A DNA stretch of 9,831 bases, from assembly GCA_003567615.1 (NCBI GenBank), contig PWZC01000246.1, positions 1 to 9,831 of the forward strand, given 5' to 3'. Made by a program: the position numbers and the translations under genes. The notes beneath the pieces were generated by a model. The model saw only the letters and a program-made list of their open reading frames with translations. It was not told the origin of the DNA and searched no databases. Below, one piece after another: positions 1-6,688 of the stretch (the first letter of the stretch is position 1; each line of letters starts with the position of its first letter). Source of the stretch: Gemmatimonadota bacterium. GTDB taxonomy: Bacteria > Gemmatimonadota > Gemmatimonadetes > Longimicrobiales > Gaopeijiaceae.

Positions 1-30
1 ACCGACACCTGACATGAACCTCCGGTGACC

Positions 31-1677
31 ATGCTGGAACAACCGCTCCTCCGGGACCTCGGGCTGGTGCTCCTCACGGCGACCTTCTTCGTGATGGTCG
101 CCCGTTTGGTCAAGGTCCCTCACATCGTGGCCTACATCCTGGCGGGGCTCACGCTGGGTCCCCTCCTGGGGGGGGTGGAGGTGAGCGAGACGATCCACAT
201 CATCGCCGAGGTGGGAATAATCCTCCTTCTCTTCATCGTGGGCCTGGAGCTGTCCCTCAAGAAGATCAAGGAGGTGGGCGGGATCGCGCTGGGGGCCGGA
301 TTGGCGCAGATGACCATAACCGGCGGTATCGTGGCCCTGGTAGCCTGGATCTTTGGACTCTCGGGAGGAGACATCCTCTTCCTGGGCGTGGCGCTGACCT
401 TCTCGTCCACCGTGGTGGTGGTGAAGCTTCTGGCCCAGCTTCGCGCACTCGATTCCCGTCATGGACGAGTGGCCGTCGGTATCCTGCTCGTGCAGGATCT
501 GGTGGTGGTCATCGTCCTTACCTTCACAGCCGGTCTGGCCGGCGGTCAGGAGCTTCGGGCGCTCGAGGTCGCGCGGGACCTGGGACTTGCCTTCCTGGGG
601 ATGGGGGTCCTGCTGGGGGTTTCAGGCCTCCTCGCCTTCCGCGTCTTCCCGCGCCTCTTCCGGTGGATCGCCCGCTCCCAGGAGGCTCTCCTGGTCTGGA
701 GCCTGGCCTGGTGTTTCATCCTGGTTCTCGGATCCGAATGGCTCGAACTCTCTGTGGAACTGGGGGCGTTCATCGCCGGTGTGGCCCTGGCGCAGTTGCC
801 GTACAGTCACGACCTCATGCGCCGCGTCGACCCCCTCATGAATTTCTTCGTAGCGGTCTTTTTCGTCACGCTGGGAATCCAGATGCAGCTTGGCGCCGCG
901 CTGCAGGTGTGGCCGCTGGTCCTGGTCCTGGTGATCTTCACGCTACTGGCCAAACCTCCGCTTATCGCCTGGCTCACCCGACTGATGGGAGAGCCGCCCC
1001 GGATCGCCCTCCGATCCGGCCTGACGCTGGGCCAGACCTCCGAGTTCTCATTCATTCTTGCCGCACTCGCGCTTAGCAATGGCCTGATCGATGAAAGCAT
1101 GCTCTCCATCGTGGGAGCAATCGGACTCCTGACCATGGGGTTGTCTTCCGTTTCGGTCCTACGGGGCGACCAGTTGGTGGACTGGTTCGACCGACGGGGA
1201 TGGGTCCGATTCCTGACGGGAGCCTGTCCGGAGGGAACCGACCTCAATCCGGATCAGGCCGACGAGAGCTTGAATGACCACATCATCGTGGTGGGCATGA
1301 ATGCTCTGGGGCGGAAGATGGTGAAGTACCTGAGCGAGCGGGGGGAGCGGGTGCTCGCCCTTGACACCGATCCCGAGAAGCTCGAGGACCTCCCCTGCCC
1401 CACGCTCATCGGAAACGCCGAGTACCTCTCTGTCCTGGAGGAGGCCAAGATCCGGCGGGCCCGCCTCCTGATCTCCGCACTGCACATTGAAGACGTGAAT
1501 CGGCTTCTCGCCTTTCGGGCATATCGTCAGGGTATCCCGTCGATCATCCACGTCTATGATCACAGCGTCGAAGAGGCGCTCAACGCCCTTGATGTGGCAC
1601 TCCTTCTGGATTCCCGGGAGGCCGGCGTGGACTTGATGACGGTTGAACTGAGTCGGGAGGGGATCTTCGGCTCATGA
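31..1677 (+). CDS. CPA2-family monovalent cation:proton antiporter with C-terminal TrkA-N domain (first of a coupled pair)
   Basis: Probable inner-membrane K+/H+ or Na+/H+ antiporter of the KefB/KefC/YbaL type, 548 aa. Residues about 8-380 form a 12-13-helix Na+/H+ exchanger domain. It includes the helix with the conserved ion-binding Gln-Asp pair (LLVQDLVVV, Q155-D156), a GAFIAGVALAQ helix and a GQTSEFSFIL helix, all typical of CPA2. Residues about 416-540 form a Rossmann TrkA-N domain that starts DHIIVVG. Its glycine loop reads G422-M-N-A-L-G427, so the usual middle Gly is Asn. An acidic end of strand 2 (LALDTDP) is kept. No TrkA-C domain follows. The stop overlaps the start of the next antiporter by ATGA, which implies translational coupling. 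ATG 31 was chosen; GTG 25 is an equal alternative, since neither has a clear Shine-Dalgarno sequence. Ion specificity cannot be read from the sequence. Family call very sure. Confidence 0.93.
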   Translation: MLEQPLLRDLGLVLLTATFFVMVARLVKVPHIVAYILAGLTLGPLLGGVEVSETIHIIAEVGIILLLFIVGLELSLKKIKEVGGIALGAGLAQMTITGGIVALVAWIFGLSGGDILFLGVALTFSSTVVVVKLLAQLRALDSRHGRVAVGILLVQDLVVVIVLTFTAGLAGGQELRALEVARDLGLAFLGMGVLLGVSGLLAFRVFPRLFRWIARSQEALLVWSLAWCFILVLGSEWLELSVELGAFIAGVALAQLPYSHDLMRRVDPLMNFFVAVFFVTLGIQMQLGAALQVWPLVLVLVIFTLLAKPPLIAWLTRLMGEPPRIALRSGLTLGQTSEFSFILAALALSNGLIDESMLSIVGAIGLLTMGLSSVSVLRGDQLVDWFDRRGWVRFLTGACPEGTDLNPDQADESLNDHIIVVGMNALGRKMVKYLSERGERVLALDTDPEKLEDLPCPTLIGNAEYLSVLEEAKIRRARLLISALHIEDVNRLLAFRAYRQGIPSIIHVYDHSVEEALNALDVALLLDSREAGVDLMTVELSREGIFGS

Positions 1678-3242
1678 CTGGACTGACCTTCATCCTGGTG
1701 GCCGCGGCAATCGGTTTCGCCCTGGCCCGGTTCACGGGACTGCCCTCCATCCCGCTACTCCTCCTGGTGGGGGTTGGCGCATCCTGGCTTCTTCCCATCG
1801 ATTCGGATGTCCTCCAGGACATGCTCACCCTGGGTCTCACCGTTCTGGTCTTTGTCGCGGGCTTGGAGTTGAACCCGGATCGTCTCAAGGAACGGGGCCG
1901 GGCGGCGGTCACTGTGGGGGTGCTCCAATTCTTCATCCTGGGCGGCCTGGGTCTGGGGGCGGCCCTCATCCTGGGCTACAAACTGGAGACTGCGGCCTTC
2001 CTCGCCCTGGCGCTCACCGCATCGTCCACGCTTGTCGTCGTTCGGGTCCTGCAGGAACGCCAACTCCTGTTCGAACCCATTGGTCGGCTGGCAACCGGAA
2101 TCCTGCTCATGCAGGACCTCCTGGTGATTCTGTTCATCCCCGTCGTGATCTTTCTTCCCGACGGCTGGCGTGCCGTCGGCCTGGGCATCGTCGGGACCTT
2201 TGTTCTCATGGCTCTCGCTGCTGCCGTCCAACGATGGGTCGCCCCCCGAGTCCCGCTCAGGATTCAACTGGACGATGAGACCCTCCTGCTCCTCACCGTT
2301 TCGGTCCTCTTCGGTTTCATGGGCCTTGCTCACCTGCTCGGCCTCCCTCTCGTCTCGGGCGCCTTCCTGGCCGGTGTCGCCCTCTCGGGCTTCCCCATGG
2401 CATCGCTGGCTCGCGGCCAGGTGAACTCCCTTGGAGAGTTCTTCCGAGCCTTGTTCTTCACGGCGTTGGGTGCCGTGCTGGTCCTGCCAGGCCTGGGAGC
2501 GCTCTTGCAGGCTCTGGTCTTCGTCCTCCTTCTTGTGGTCCTCACCCCTCCCCTCGTCGCTTTTCTGGCGGAGCGTGCAGGGTTCTCGGCGCGTGGGGCC
2601 CTGACAGTGGGACTCCTGATCGCCCAGGCCAGTGAGTTCTCCCTCGTGGTGGCTCTCCAGGGCATGGCCGGGGGGCAGATCAGCGACGAAGTCTTCACCA
2701 TCATCGCCATGGTGACGGTCGCCACCATGGTCGTTACACCGCTTATTTCCAGGGAGCGGGTCGTCTGGTCCCTCCTGGCGATCCATCCATTCCGGTCCAG
2801 GCTCGAGGTCAAGGAACGCCCCAGCGACCACATTCTCCTGATCGGCTGTGGCCGGCACGGTCAGGCGCTACTGGAGCACCTGGTCATCACACGCTTCGAG
2901 GTGATCGTCCTGGATGATGACCCGGCCCTGGTGAGGCGCCTGCAGGATGCCGGCGTACCGGCCATCCTGGGAGATGGTGCGGATCCCAAGGTACTCCGGC
3001 GAGTGGGCGCCGACCGGGCCCGCATCGTCATCTCGACCATCAGGCGCCGGGAAGACAACGGACCCCTCCTCCTCATGGCGGAAGGGGTTCATGTCCTTGT
3101 CCGCGCATTCAGCGATGAGGATGCGGAATGGATCCGGCGGCGTGGTGGGGACCCGGTGCTCTACAGCGATGCCGCCCTCCGGTCGTTCCAGGAATGGTAT
3201 GAATCGGAGTCGGGTTTTCAGCCGAAGGAGCCTGCCGCCTGA
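1674..3242 (+). CDS. CPA2-family monovalent cation:proton antiporter with C-terminal TrkA-N domain (second of a coupled pair)
   Basis: A second, diverged KefB/KefC-like antiporter of 522 aa in the inner membrane. The exchanger domain covers about residues 3-365 with multiple hydrophobic helices. The Gln-Asp pair sits in GILLMQDLLVILF (Q147-D148), and VSGAFLAGVALSG and LLIAQASEFSLVVAL match the conserved helices of the first protein. The Rossmann TrkA-N domain begins at about D385 (DHILLIG) and has a textbook glycine loop, G391-C-G-R-H-G396, then VIVLDDDP and an ILGDGAD segment. It is therefore expected to bind NAD(H) or a similar nucleotide. The start ATG at 1674 overlaps the previous stop (ATGA), so translation is probably coupled and dosage of the two proteins linked. 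The two are clearly paralogous in architecture but far from identical, so this is not a recent duplication. A heteromeric antiporter is possible but unproven. Confidence 0.93.
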   Translation: MTGLTFILVAAAIGFALARFTGLPSIPLLLLVGVGASWLLPIDSDVLQDMLTLGLTVLVFVAGLELNPDRLKERGRAAVTVGVLQFFILGGLGLGAALILGYKLETAAFLALALTASSTLVVVRVLQERQLLFEPIGRLATGILLMQDLLVILFIPVVIFLPDGWRAVGLGIVGTFVLMALAAAVQRWVAPRVPLRIQLDDETLLLLTVSVLFGFMGLAHLLGLPLVSGAFLAGVALSGFPMASLARGQVNSLGEFFRALFFTALGAVLVLPGLGALLQALVFVLLLVVLTPPLVAFLAERAGFSARGALTVGLLIAQASEFSLVVALQGMAGGQISDEVFTIIAMVTVATMVVTPLISRERVVWSLLAIHPFRSRLEVKERPSDHILLIGCGRHGQALLEHLVITRFEVIVLDDDPALVRRLQDAGVPAILGDGADPKVLRRVGADRARIVISTIRRREDNGPLLLMAEGVHVLVRAFSDEDAEWIRRRGGDPVLYSDAALRSFQEWYESESGFQPKEPAA

Positions 3243-3270
3243 CCCGGTTTCACGCTCCGAGAGACCCGGG
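3243..3270 (+). terminator. Stem-loop directly after the antiporter operon
   Basis: CCCGGTTTC (3243-3251) can pair with GAGA-C-CCGGG (3261-3270), with one bulged C and one U-G pair, around a 9-base loop. It begins at the base after the stop codon. No U-tract follows, so it may be an RNA 3'-end stabiliser or part of a factor-dependent terminator. Not a classical intrinsic terminator. Confidence 0.4.
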
Positions 3271-3314
3271 GCCGGAACACCCATATGGCTCTCCTGTAGG
3301 GAATTCCACATCGA

Positions 3315-3369
3315 AGGCCGTCAGCGGACGGTCTCTGCCTGGACTTCTCCAACCGAAGAGTTGTCCAGG
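3315..3369 (+). promoter_or_regulatory. Two adjacent stem-loops in the leader of the secreted coiled-coil gene
   Basis: First hairpin: AGGCCGTC (3315-3322), loop AGCG, GACGGTCT (3327-3334), 8 pairs including one G-U. Second, a symmetric interrupted palindrome: arms CCTGGAC (3338-3344) and GTCCAGG (3363-3369), then a TT/TT internal loop, then CTC (3347-3349) with GAG (3358-3360) around an 8-base loop. The second arm ends 11 bases before the AGGAG ribosome site at 3382-3386. These could be a terminator for the upstream operon, an operator, or 5'-UTR structure; the sequence does not decide which. Confidence 0.35.
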
Positions 3370-3392
3370 TCCGAACCCATCAGGAGAAGCTC

Positions 3393-3962
3393 ATGATCGC
3401 AGGAATCGCCCCTTCGTCCTTGTCTCGAACCCTGGGCGCCGCCGCATTCGGTCTCGTTCTGGCCGCAGCCGCTCCCCTTTCGGCCCAGCAGCTTCCCGGT
3501 CAGGACATGCCCCCGGAGATGCAGGCCATGGTCCAGGAATACCAGGAGACCGAGGCCCGGCTCCAGGAGATCCGCCAGGAGGCCATCGACCGCAATGAGG
3601 ACCTTCAGAGCTCCTATGTGGCGGTGGGAGACATGATCGAGGACGCCATGCGGGAGGTGGAGCCGGAGCTGGATCAGGTCATCGAGCGGCTTCAGAGCAT
3701 GCAGGTGGAGGCCCAGCAGGCGCAGCAGAGCCAGGACATGGAGCGGCTCCAGGCGCTCATGGGCGAGGCCGAGGGACTCCAGAACCGGTGGCAGACCGCT
3801 CAGGCCGAGGCGCTGGAGCGAGATGACGTCCGGCAGGCAGTGGAGGACTTCGAAGAGGACCTCATGGAGGGTATGCTGGAGATCGATCCCGATGCCGATG
3901 ACATGCAGGAGCGGCTCCAGGAGCTGGCGGAGCGGCTCAACGCCATGATGCCGACGAGGTAG
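3393..3962 (+). CDS. Secreted acidic coiled-coil protein of unknown function
   Basis: No family recognised. The 189-aa product starts at ATG 3393 behind a good AGGAG site (3382-3386, 6-base spacing). A Sec signal peptide is evident: Arg12, a hydrophobic Ala/Leu/Val core at about residues 14-27, and a likely cut after LSA31. The mature part of about 158 residues is almost all predicted helix, rich in Glu, Gln, Asp and Met (13 Met), with no Lys, Cys or His. Heptad-like blocks with ERLQ recur, for example ERLQSMQ, MERLQALM and QERLQELAERL. The 12-mer GAGCGGCTCCAG is repeated exactly at 3741-3752 and 3909-3920. Size, secretion and helicity loosely resemble periplasmic chaperones such as Skp or Spy/CpxP, but no diagnostic motif is visible, and Skp is basic whereas this is acidic. 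Probably its own transcription unit. Gene is confident; function unknown. Confidence 0.85.
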   Translation: MIAGIAPSSLSRTLGAAAFGLVLAAAAPLSAQQLPGQDMPPEMQAMVQEYQETEARLQEIRQEAIDRNEDLQSSYVAVGDMIEDAMREVEPELDQVIERLQSMQVEAQQAQQSQDMERLQALMGEAEGLQNRWQTAQAEALERDDVRQAVEDFEEDLMEGMLEIDPDADDMQERLQELAERLNAMMPTR

Positions 3963-3974
3963 GCGCGGGAAAGC

Positions 3975-4004
3975 GGGCCGGGGCGTCCGAGGGCGCCCCG
4001 GCCC
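3975..4004. terminator. Perfect 11-bp GC hairpin between convergent genes
   Basis: GGGCCGGGGCG (3975-3985), loop TCCGAGGG (3986-3993), CGCCCCGGCCC (3994-4004) form a perfect 11-bp, all-GC stem. It lies 13 bases after the plus-strand stop at 3962 and 62 bases beyond the minus-strand stop at 4067. It can fold in either transcript. Neither side has a T-tract, so it is a terminator-like or 3'-end-protecting structure whose efficiency cannot be judged. Confidence 0.6.
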
Positions 4005-4066
4005 TCGGTATCCGGAAAGCGGTGGCCGGCCGGCCAGGCTGGGAAAGCGAAATCGGCCAGGCGGTG

Positions 4067-5506
4067 TCAGAGAAGTGGCGACAGGAGTCGGGTCGTATCG
4101 TCCCGAAGACGGTGCAGGAAGGGCCGGGCCCTCATCTCCTCTGCGGAGATCTCCCTCCCCTCGGCCCGCCGTTCATCCACGAAGGTATCCAGCGCCTCCA
4201 CGAAATCCGGATCGTAGGACTCCACATTGAACTCGAAGTTGAGTTCGAGACTTCGGGGGTCCCAGTTGGCGGAGCCCACCAATCCCCAGCCCCCGTCCAC
4301 GGTCATGACCTTGGAGTGGTCGAAGGGCGGCCCGGTGAGGAAGATGCGGACATCCTGCTCCAGCACCGACGCCCAGTAGGCCTGAGACGCCCACTGGACC
4401 AGGGCCAGGTTCCCCTTCTCCGGCAGGTAGACCTCCACCTCCACCCCTCGCATGGCCGCTACCCCCAGGGCATCCTGGATGCTCGGGTCCGGAATGAAGT
4501 ACGGCGTCACCACCCGGACGGTTCGCTCTGCGGTGGCGAGTGCGCCCAGCAGGATGGTCTGGAGCTTCCCATAGTTGATGTCCGGCCCGTCGAAGATCCC
4601 CCGGGCCACCACGTCACCCCTCTCCAGCACCACCGGAAACCACCCCTCGCCCCGAAGTCGCTCCCCGGTGGCGGTGTACCAGTCCTCGGCGAAGACCTCC
4701 TGGAATTCGGCCACCACGGGACCCTCCATCCGCACGTGGAGATCGCGGATGGCGCGGGAAGGCGCCTCGGCCACCACATGACCATGGCGAATATTCATCC
4801 CTCCGGTGAAGCCGATCCGTCCGTCCACCACCAGGATCTTCCGGTGATTCCTGAGATTGAAGTACGGCATCCTCCAGGTGAGAAGCTCCGGGTGGAAACG
4901 TGCCACGGGGATCCCGACCCGCCGGAGTTCTCCCACCATGGATGGCCTGGAGTACCGGGCCCCTACGGCATCGATGAGGACCCGGACCTCCACCCCTCGA
5001 TCCACGGCGCGGGCCAGGGCATCGCGGAAGCGAAGGCCCGACGGATCATGGTCGAAGATGTACGTGCAGAGGGAGACGGTCTCCTGAGCCCCGTCGATGG
5101 CCTCCAGCATGGCTGGAAACGCCTCATCACCATTGACCAGGATCCGCGCCTCGTTGCCGGCGAGGAGGGGTCGGCCGGACACCCGCCCCGCCAGGCGGGC
5201 TATGGAGGCCAGGTGGATGTTCCTGGGCGCCAGGATCCCTTCCAGCGCAGCGGCGGGAAGGGGCGTGACCTGATCCATGAGATCTGGAGAGGCCTCGTCG
5301 CCCCGAATGGCCTGGGCCCGACGTTGGACCCGGTTGATGCCCAGGAGGAGGTACAGGAGAACGCCCAGGGCCGGAGCCAGCCAGACCAGCCCGACCCAGG
5401 CGATGGCCGAAGAGGAGTTCCGCTTGGTCAGGACGACATGGATGGAGGTAGCCGCCGGCACCACAATGGCCAGGGCTCCCAGCATCACTGTCCAGACGTC
5501 CAGCAT
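4067..5506 (-). CDS. cls: Cardiolipin synthase, phospholipase D superfamily, ClsA type
   Basis: Inner-membrane enzyme joining two phosphatidylglycerols into cardiolipin plus glycerol. The 479-aa length matches ClsA (about 480-490). Two N-terminal helices (about residues 5-26 and 34-56) include the PLDc_N-like stretch IAWVGLVWLAPALGVLLYLL. Two HKD motifs are intact: H221-R-K223-ILVV-D228 with GFTGGMNI following, and H397-S-K399-VMTV-D404 with LVGSANWDPRSLELNFE following. Both positions closely match E. coli ClsA. The C-terminus ends RLLSPLL, a typical Cls tail. The start was set at ATG 5506 because family homology begins there. The open frame extends 48 codons further upstream without family likeness. 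Immediately upstream, a 7-codon minicistron with a strong ribosome site ends in TGATG overlapping this ATG, so initiation may be coupled. The gene is divergent from the DUF481 gene and convergent with the coiled-coil gene. Confidence 0.95.
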   Translation of the reverse strand: MLDVWTVMLGALAIVVPAATSIHVVLTKRNSSSAIAWVGLVWLAPALGVLLYLLLGINRVQRRAQAIRGDEASPDLMDQVTPLPAAALEGILAPRNIHLASIARLAGRVSGRPLLAGNEARILVNGDEAFPAMLEAIDGAQETVSLCTYIFDHDPSGLRFRDALARAVDRGVEVRVLIDAVGARYSRPSMVGELRRVGIPVARFHPELLTWRMPYFNLRNHRKILVVDGRIGFTGGMNIRHGHVVAEAPSRAIRDLHVRMEGPVVAEFQEVFAEDWYTATGERLRGEGWFPVVLERGDVVARGIFDGPDINYGKLQTILLGALATAERTVRVVTPYFIPDPSIQDALGVAAMRGVEVEVYLPEKGNLALVQWASQAYWASVLEQDVRIFLTGPPFDHSKVMTVDGGWGLVGSANWDPRSLELNFEFNVESYDPDFVEALDTFVDERRAEGREISAEEMRARPFLHRLRDDTTRLLSPLL

Positions 5507-5529
5507 CACGCCTCGCTGTCGTGGGTCAT
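5506..5529 (-). CDS. Putative 7-codon leader minicistron (MTHDSEA) ahead of cls
   Basis: On the minus strand, ATG at 5529-5527 opens a reading frame encoding MTHDSEA. It closes with TGA at 5508-5506, whose last base is the first base of the cls ATG (TGATG). It is preceded at ideal distance by AAGGAG (5540-5535), the best ribosome site seen near cls. The cls ATG itself has only GAGG four bases upstream. A ribosome ending the short frame could reinitiate on cls. Alternatively, a one- or two-base indel, real or a sequencing error, split what was once the natural N-terminus of Cls. Or the short frame may be a chance product of a displaced ribosome site. Confidence 0.4.
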   Translation of the reverse strand: MTHDSEA

Positions 5530-5534
5530 GGATA

Positions 5535-5540
5535 CTCCTT
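5535..5540 (-). promoter_or_regulatory. Strong Shine-Dalgarno site upstream of the cls start
   Basis: AAGGAG on the minus strand with TATCC as a 5-base spacer before ATG 5529. It points to ATG 5529, which is out of frame with cls, rather than to the cls ATG at 5506, from which it is 28 bases away. This decides the minicistron-versus-frameshift question. Confidence 0.6.
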
Positions 5541-5591
5541 CGCGGCGGCCCCAGCCCCTCGCGCTGCCGGCCCCCCGGCGCTGCAAGATCG

Positions 5592-5607
5592 CCCGACCCT
5601 CCCGCCC
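5592..5607 (-). promoter_or_regulatory. G-quadruplex motif on the cls coding strand
   Basis: The minus strand reads GGGCGGGAGGGTCGGG: four G-triplets with loops of 1, 1 and 2 bases, a canonical and very tight quadruplex pattern. Two further G-runs of seven and six lie just upstream on the same strand (about 5614-5640). The motif is 63-78 bases ahead of the minicistron ATG, in the spacer between divergent cls and the DUF481 gene. It could act in the DNA or in the cls 5' UTR. The motif is certain; folding and function are inference. Confidence 0.45.
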
Positions 5608-5740
5608 GGTGCCACCCCCCAAACCGGCCGAGCCCCCCCTTCGGAGTCATCTATCGGTCTGGACGCCGCCGCGCGTCTTGGCGAAGGTGAGTGCGAATCC
5701 ATACCCACACCCCGTCTCCACCTGGACCTCCATGCACACC

Positions 5741-6637
5741 ATGTCCGACTCCTCCCACTTCCGGCATCCGGACCCCACACGGCAGCCCGGCCCCGTCAGC
5801 CCCGCAGGCCCCGGCCCCACCCCCCGACCGGAATCACCTGGCCTCGGCACGGCCAGGGCTCTCGTCGTGGCGGGAATCCTTCTCCTGGCGACCCTCATGG
5901 CCACTCCCCAGGCCGGCCAGGCCCAGGTGATCCTGAATACGGAGCGCTTCCAGATGGCGGAAGTGGAAGGATTCCACCTGAATGCCGACCTCTCGGGCTC
6001 CGTGCAGCGGGGGAACCGGAAGCTCCTCAATGTCTCCAGTTCCGGGATCGTGGGCTACAGCCACGCCCGTCATTGGCCGCGCGTCATCTTCGGCGGCCGC
6101 TTCCTCCGCGACGACACCCGTTCCATCCTGGACCAGCAGTACATCCAGGTGCGCTACTCCTATCTTCTCGCGCCCCGGGCCCAGACCTTCCACTTCGTCC
6201 AGGCCCAGAAGAACGAGACCCTCCTCCTCCGAAGCCGCTGGCTGGTAGGAACCGGTCTCCGGTGGACCTTCGCCGAGACCGATCAACTCCTGGTTGCGGC
6301 GGGGACCGGTGTGATGGGGGAATGGGAGCGTCTGGATCCGGAGAGGGTGGGGCCGGAGGATGCCGTGGACCTCGACGCTGTGCGGATGGCAAACCTCGGT
6401 GTGGTCCAGTGGACCTTCGCCAGCGGCGCACGACTGGTGAACATCACCTACGTACAGCCGGACCTGAGCCGGTTCTCGGATCTCCGCCTCCTGAACGACC
6501 TGGGGCTTTCGGCGCCGGTGACCGACTGGGCCCGCCTCACCGGGTCACTGGAGTGGCGACGGGACACCCGCCCCCCCTCCCCCCTGGAACGGGACGACCT
6601 CTCCATCCGCCTGGGACTGTCCCTGAACATCAGTTAG
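5741..6637 (+). CDS. DUF481 / YdiY-type outer-membrane protein
   Basis: Predicted outer-membrane beta-barrel of the DUF481 family; E. coli YdiY, a member, is called salt-induced outer membrane protein, and the molecular role is unknown. After the signal peptide the chain shows family-like alternating strands: LNADLSGSVQRGN, the Arg-rich VIFGGRFLRDD segment, QYIQVRYSYLLAPRAQTFHFVQAQKNE, then SRWLVGTGLRWTF and LLVAAGTGVMGEWERLD. It ends with LSIRLGLSLNIS. The signal core is ALVVAGILLLATLMA, with a likely cut after AGQA61. With ATG 5741 the region before the core is about 38 Pro/Ser-rich residues, unusually long. ATG 5732 and GTG 5687 are alternatives, and no start has a good ribosome site. The frame stays open upstream to 4022 across cls, but that part is an antisense shadow. 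Convergent with the decarboxylase gene. Confidence 0.85.
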   Translation: MSDSSHFRHPDPTRQPGPVSPAGPGPTPRPESPGLGTARALVVAGILLLATLMATPQAGQAQVILNTERFQMAEVEGFHLNADLSGSVQRGNRKLLNVSSSGIVGYSHARHWPRVIFGGRFLRDDTRSILDQQYIQVRYSYLLAPRAQTFHFVQAQKNETLLLRSRWLVGTGLRWTFAETDQLLVAAGTGVMGEWERLDPERVGPEDAVDLDAVRMANLGVVQWTFASGARLVNITYVQPDLSRFSDLRLLNDLGLSAPVTDWARLTGSLEWRRDTRPPSPLERDDLSIRLGLSLNIS

Positions 6638-6658
6638 CTCTCCGTCCTGGCCCCCGTC

Positions 6659-6680
6659 GGGTCGCCCACCCCCTCGACCC
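6659..6680. terminator. Weak stem-loop between convergent genes
   Basis: GGGTCG (6659-6664) pairs with CGACCC (6675-6680) around a 10-base loop. It sits in the 51-base gap between the plus-strand stop at 6637 and the minus-strand stop at 6689. It is short, has no T-tract, and is offered only as the best candidate for a shared terminator. Confidence 0.22.
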
Positions 6681-6688
6681 ACCCACGA

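Noticed and set aside
1..28. Possible tail of an upstream gene (in-frame TGA at 10-12) and a 4-codon ATG-to-TGA frame at 14-28 just before the first antiporter
   Set aside because: Only three codons of any upstream gene would be visible and any random sequence can offer this. The tiny frame has no ribosome site, unlike the one before cls.
1755..2858. 367-codon minus-strand open frame antisense to the second antiporter
   Set aside because: Highly polar, Glu/Gln/Asp-rich product that mirrors the hydrophobic codons of the membrane protein on the other strand. Typical antisense artefact.
3741..3920. Exact 12-base direct repeat inside the coiled-coil gene
   Set aside because: As a repeat element: it encodes the recurring ERLQ heptad block, so coding constraint and codon bias explain it.
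4022..5740. Long plus-strand open frame running over the whole cls gene and in frame into the DUF481 gene (871 codons in all)
   Set aside because: The first 570 or so codons are the antisense of a well-supported cardiolipin synthase. The translation is low-complexity (His, Gly and Pro rich) without domains; only the part from about 5741 looks like protein.
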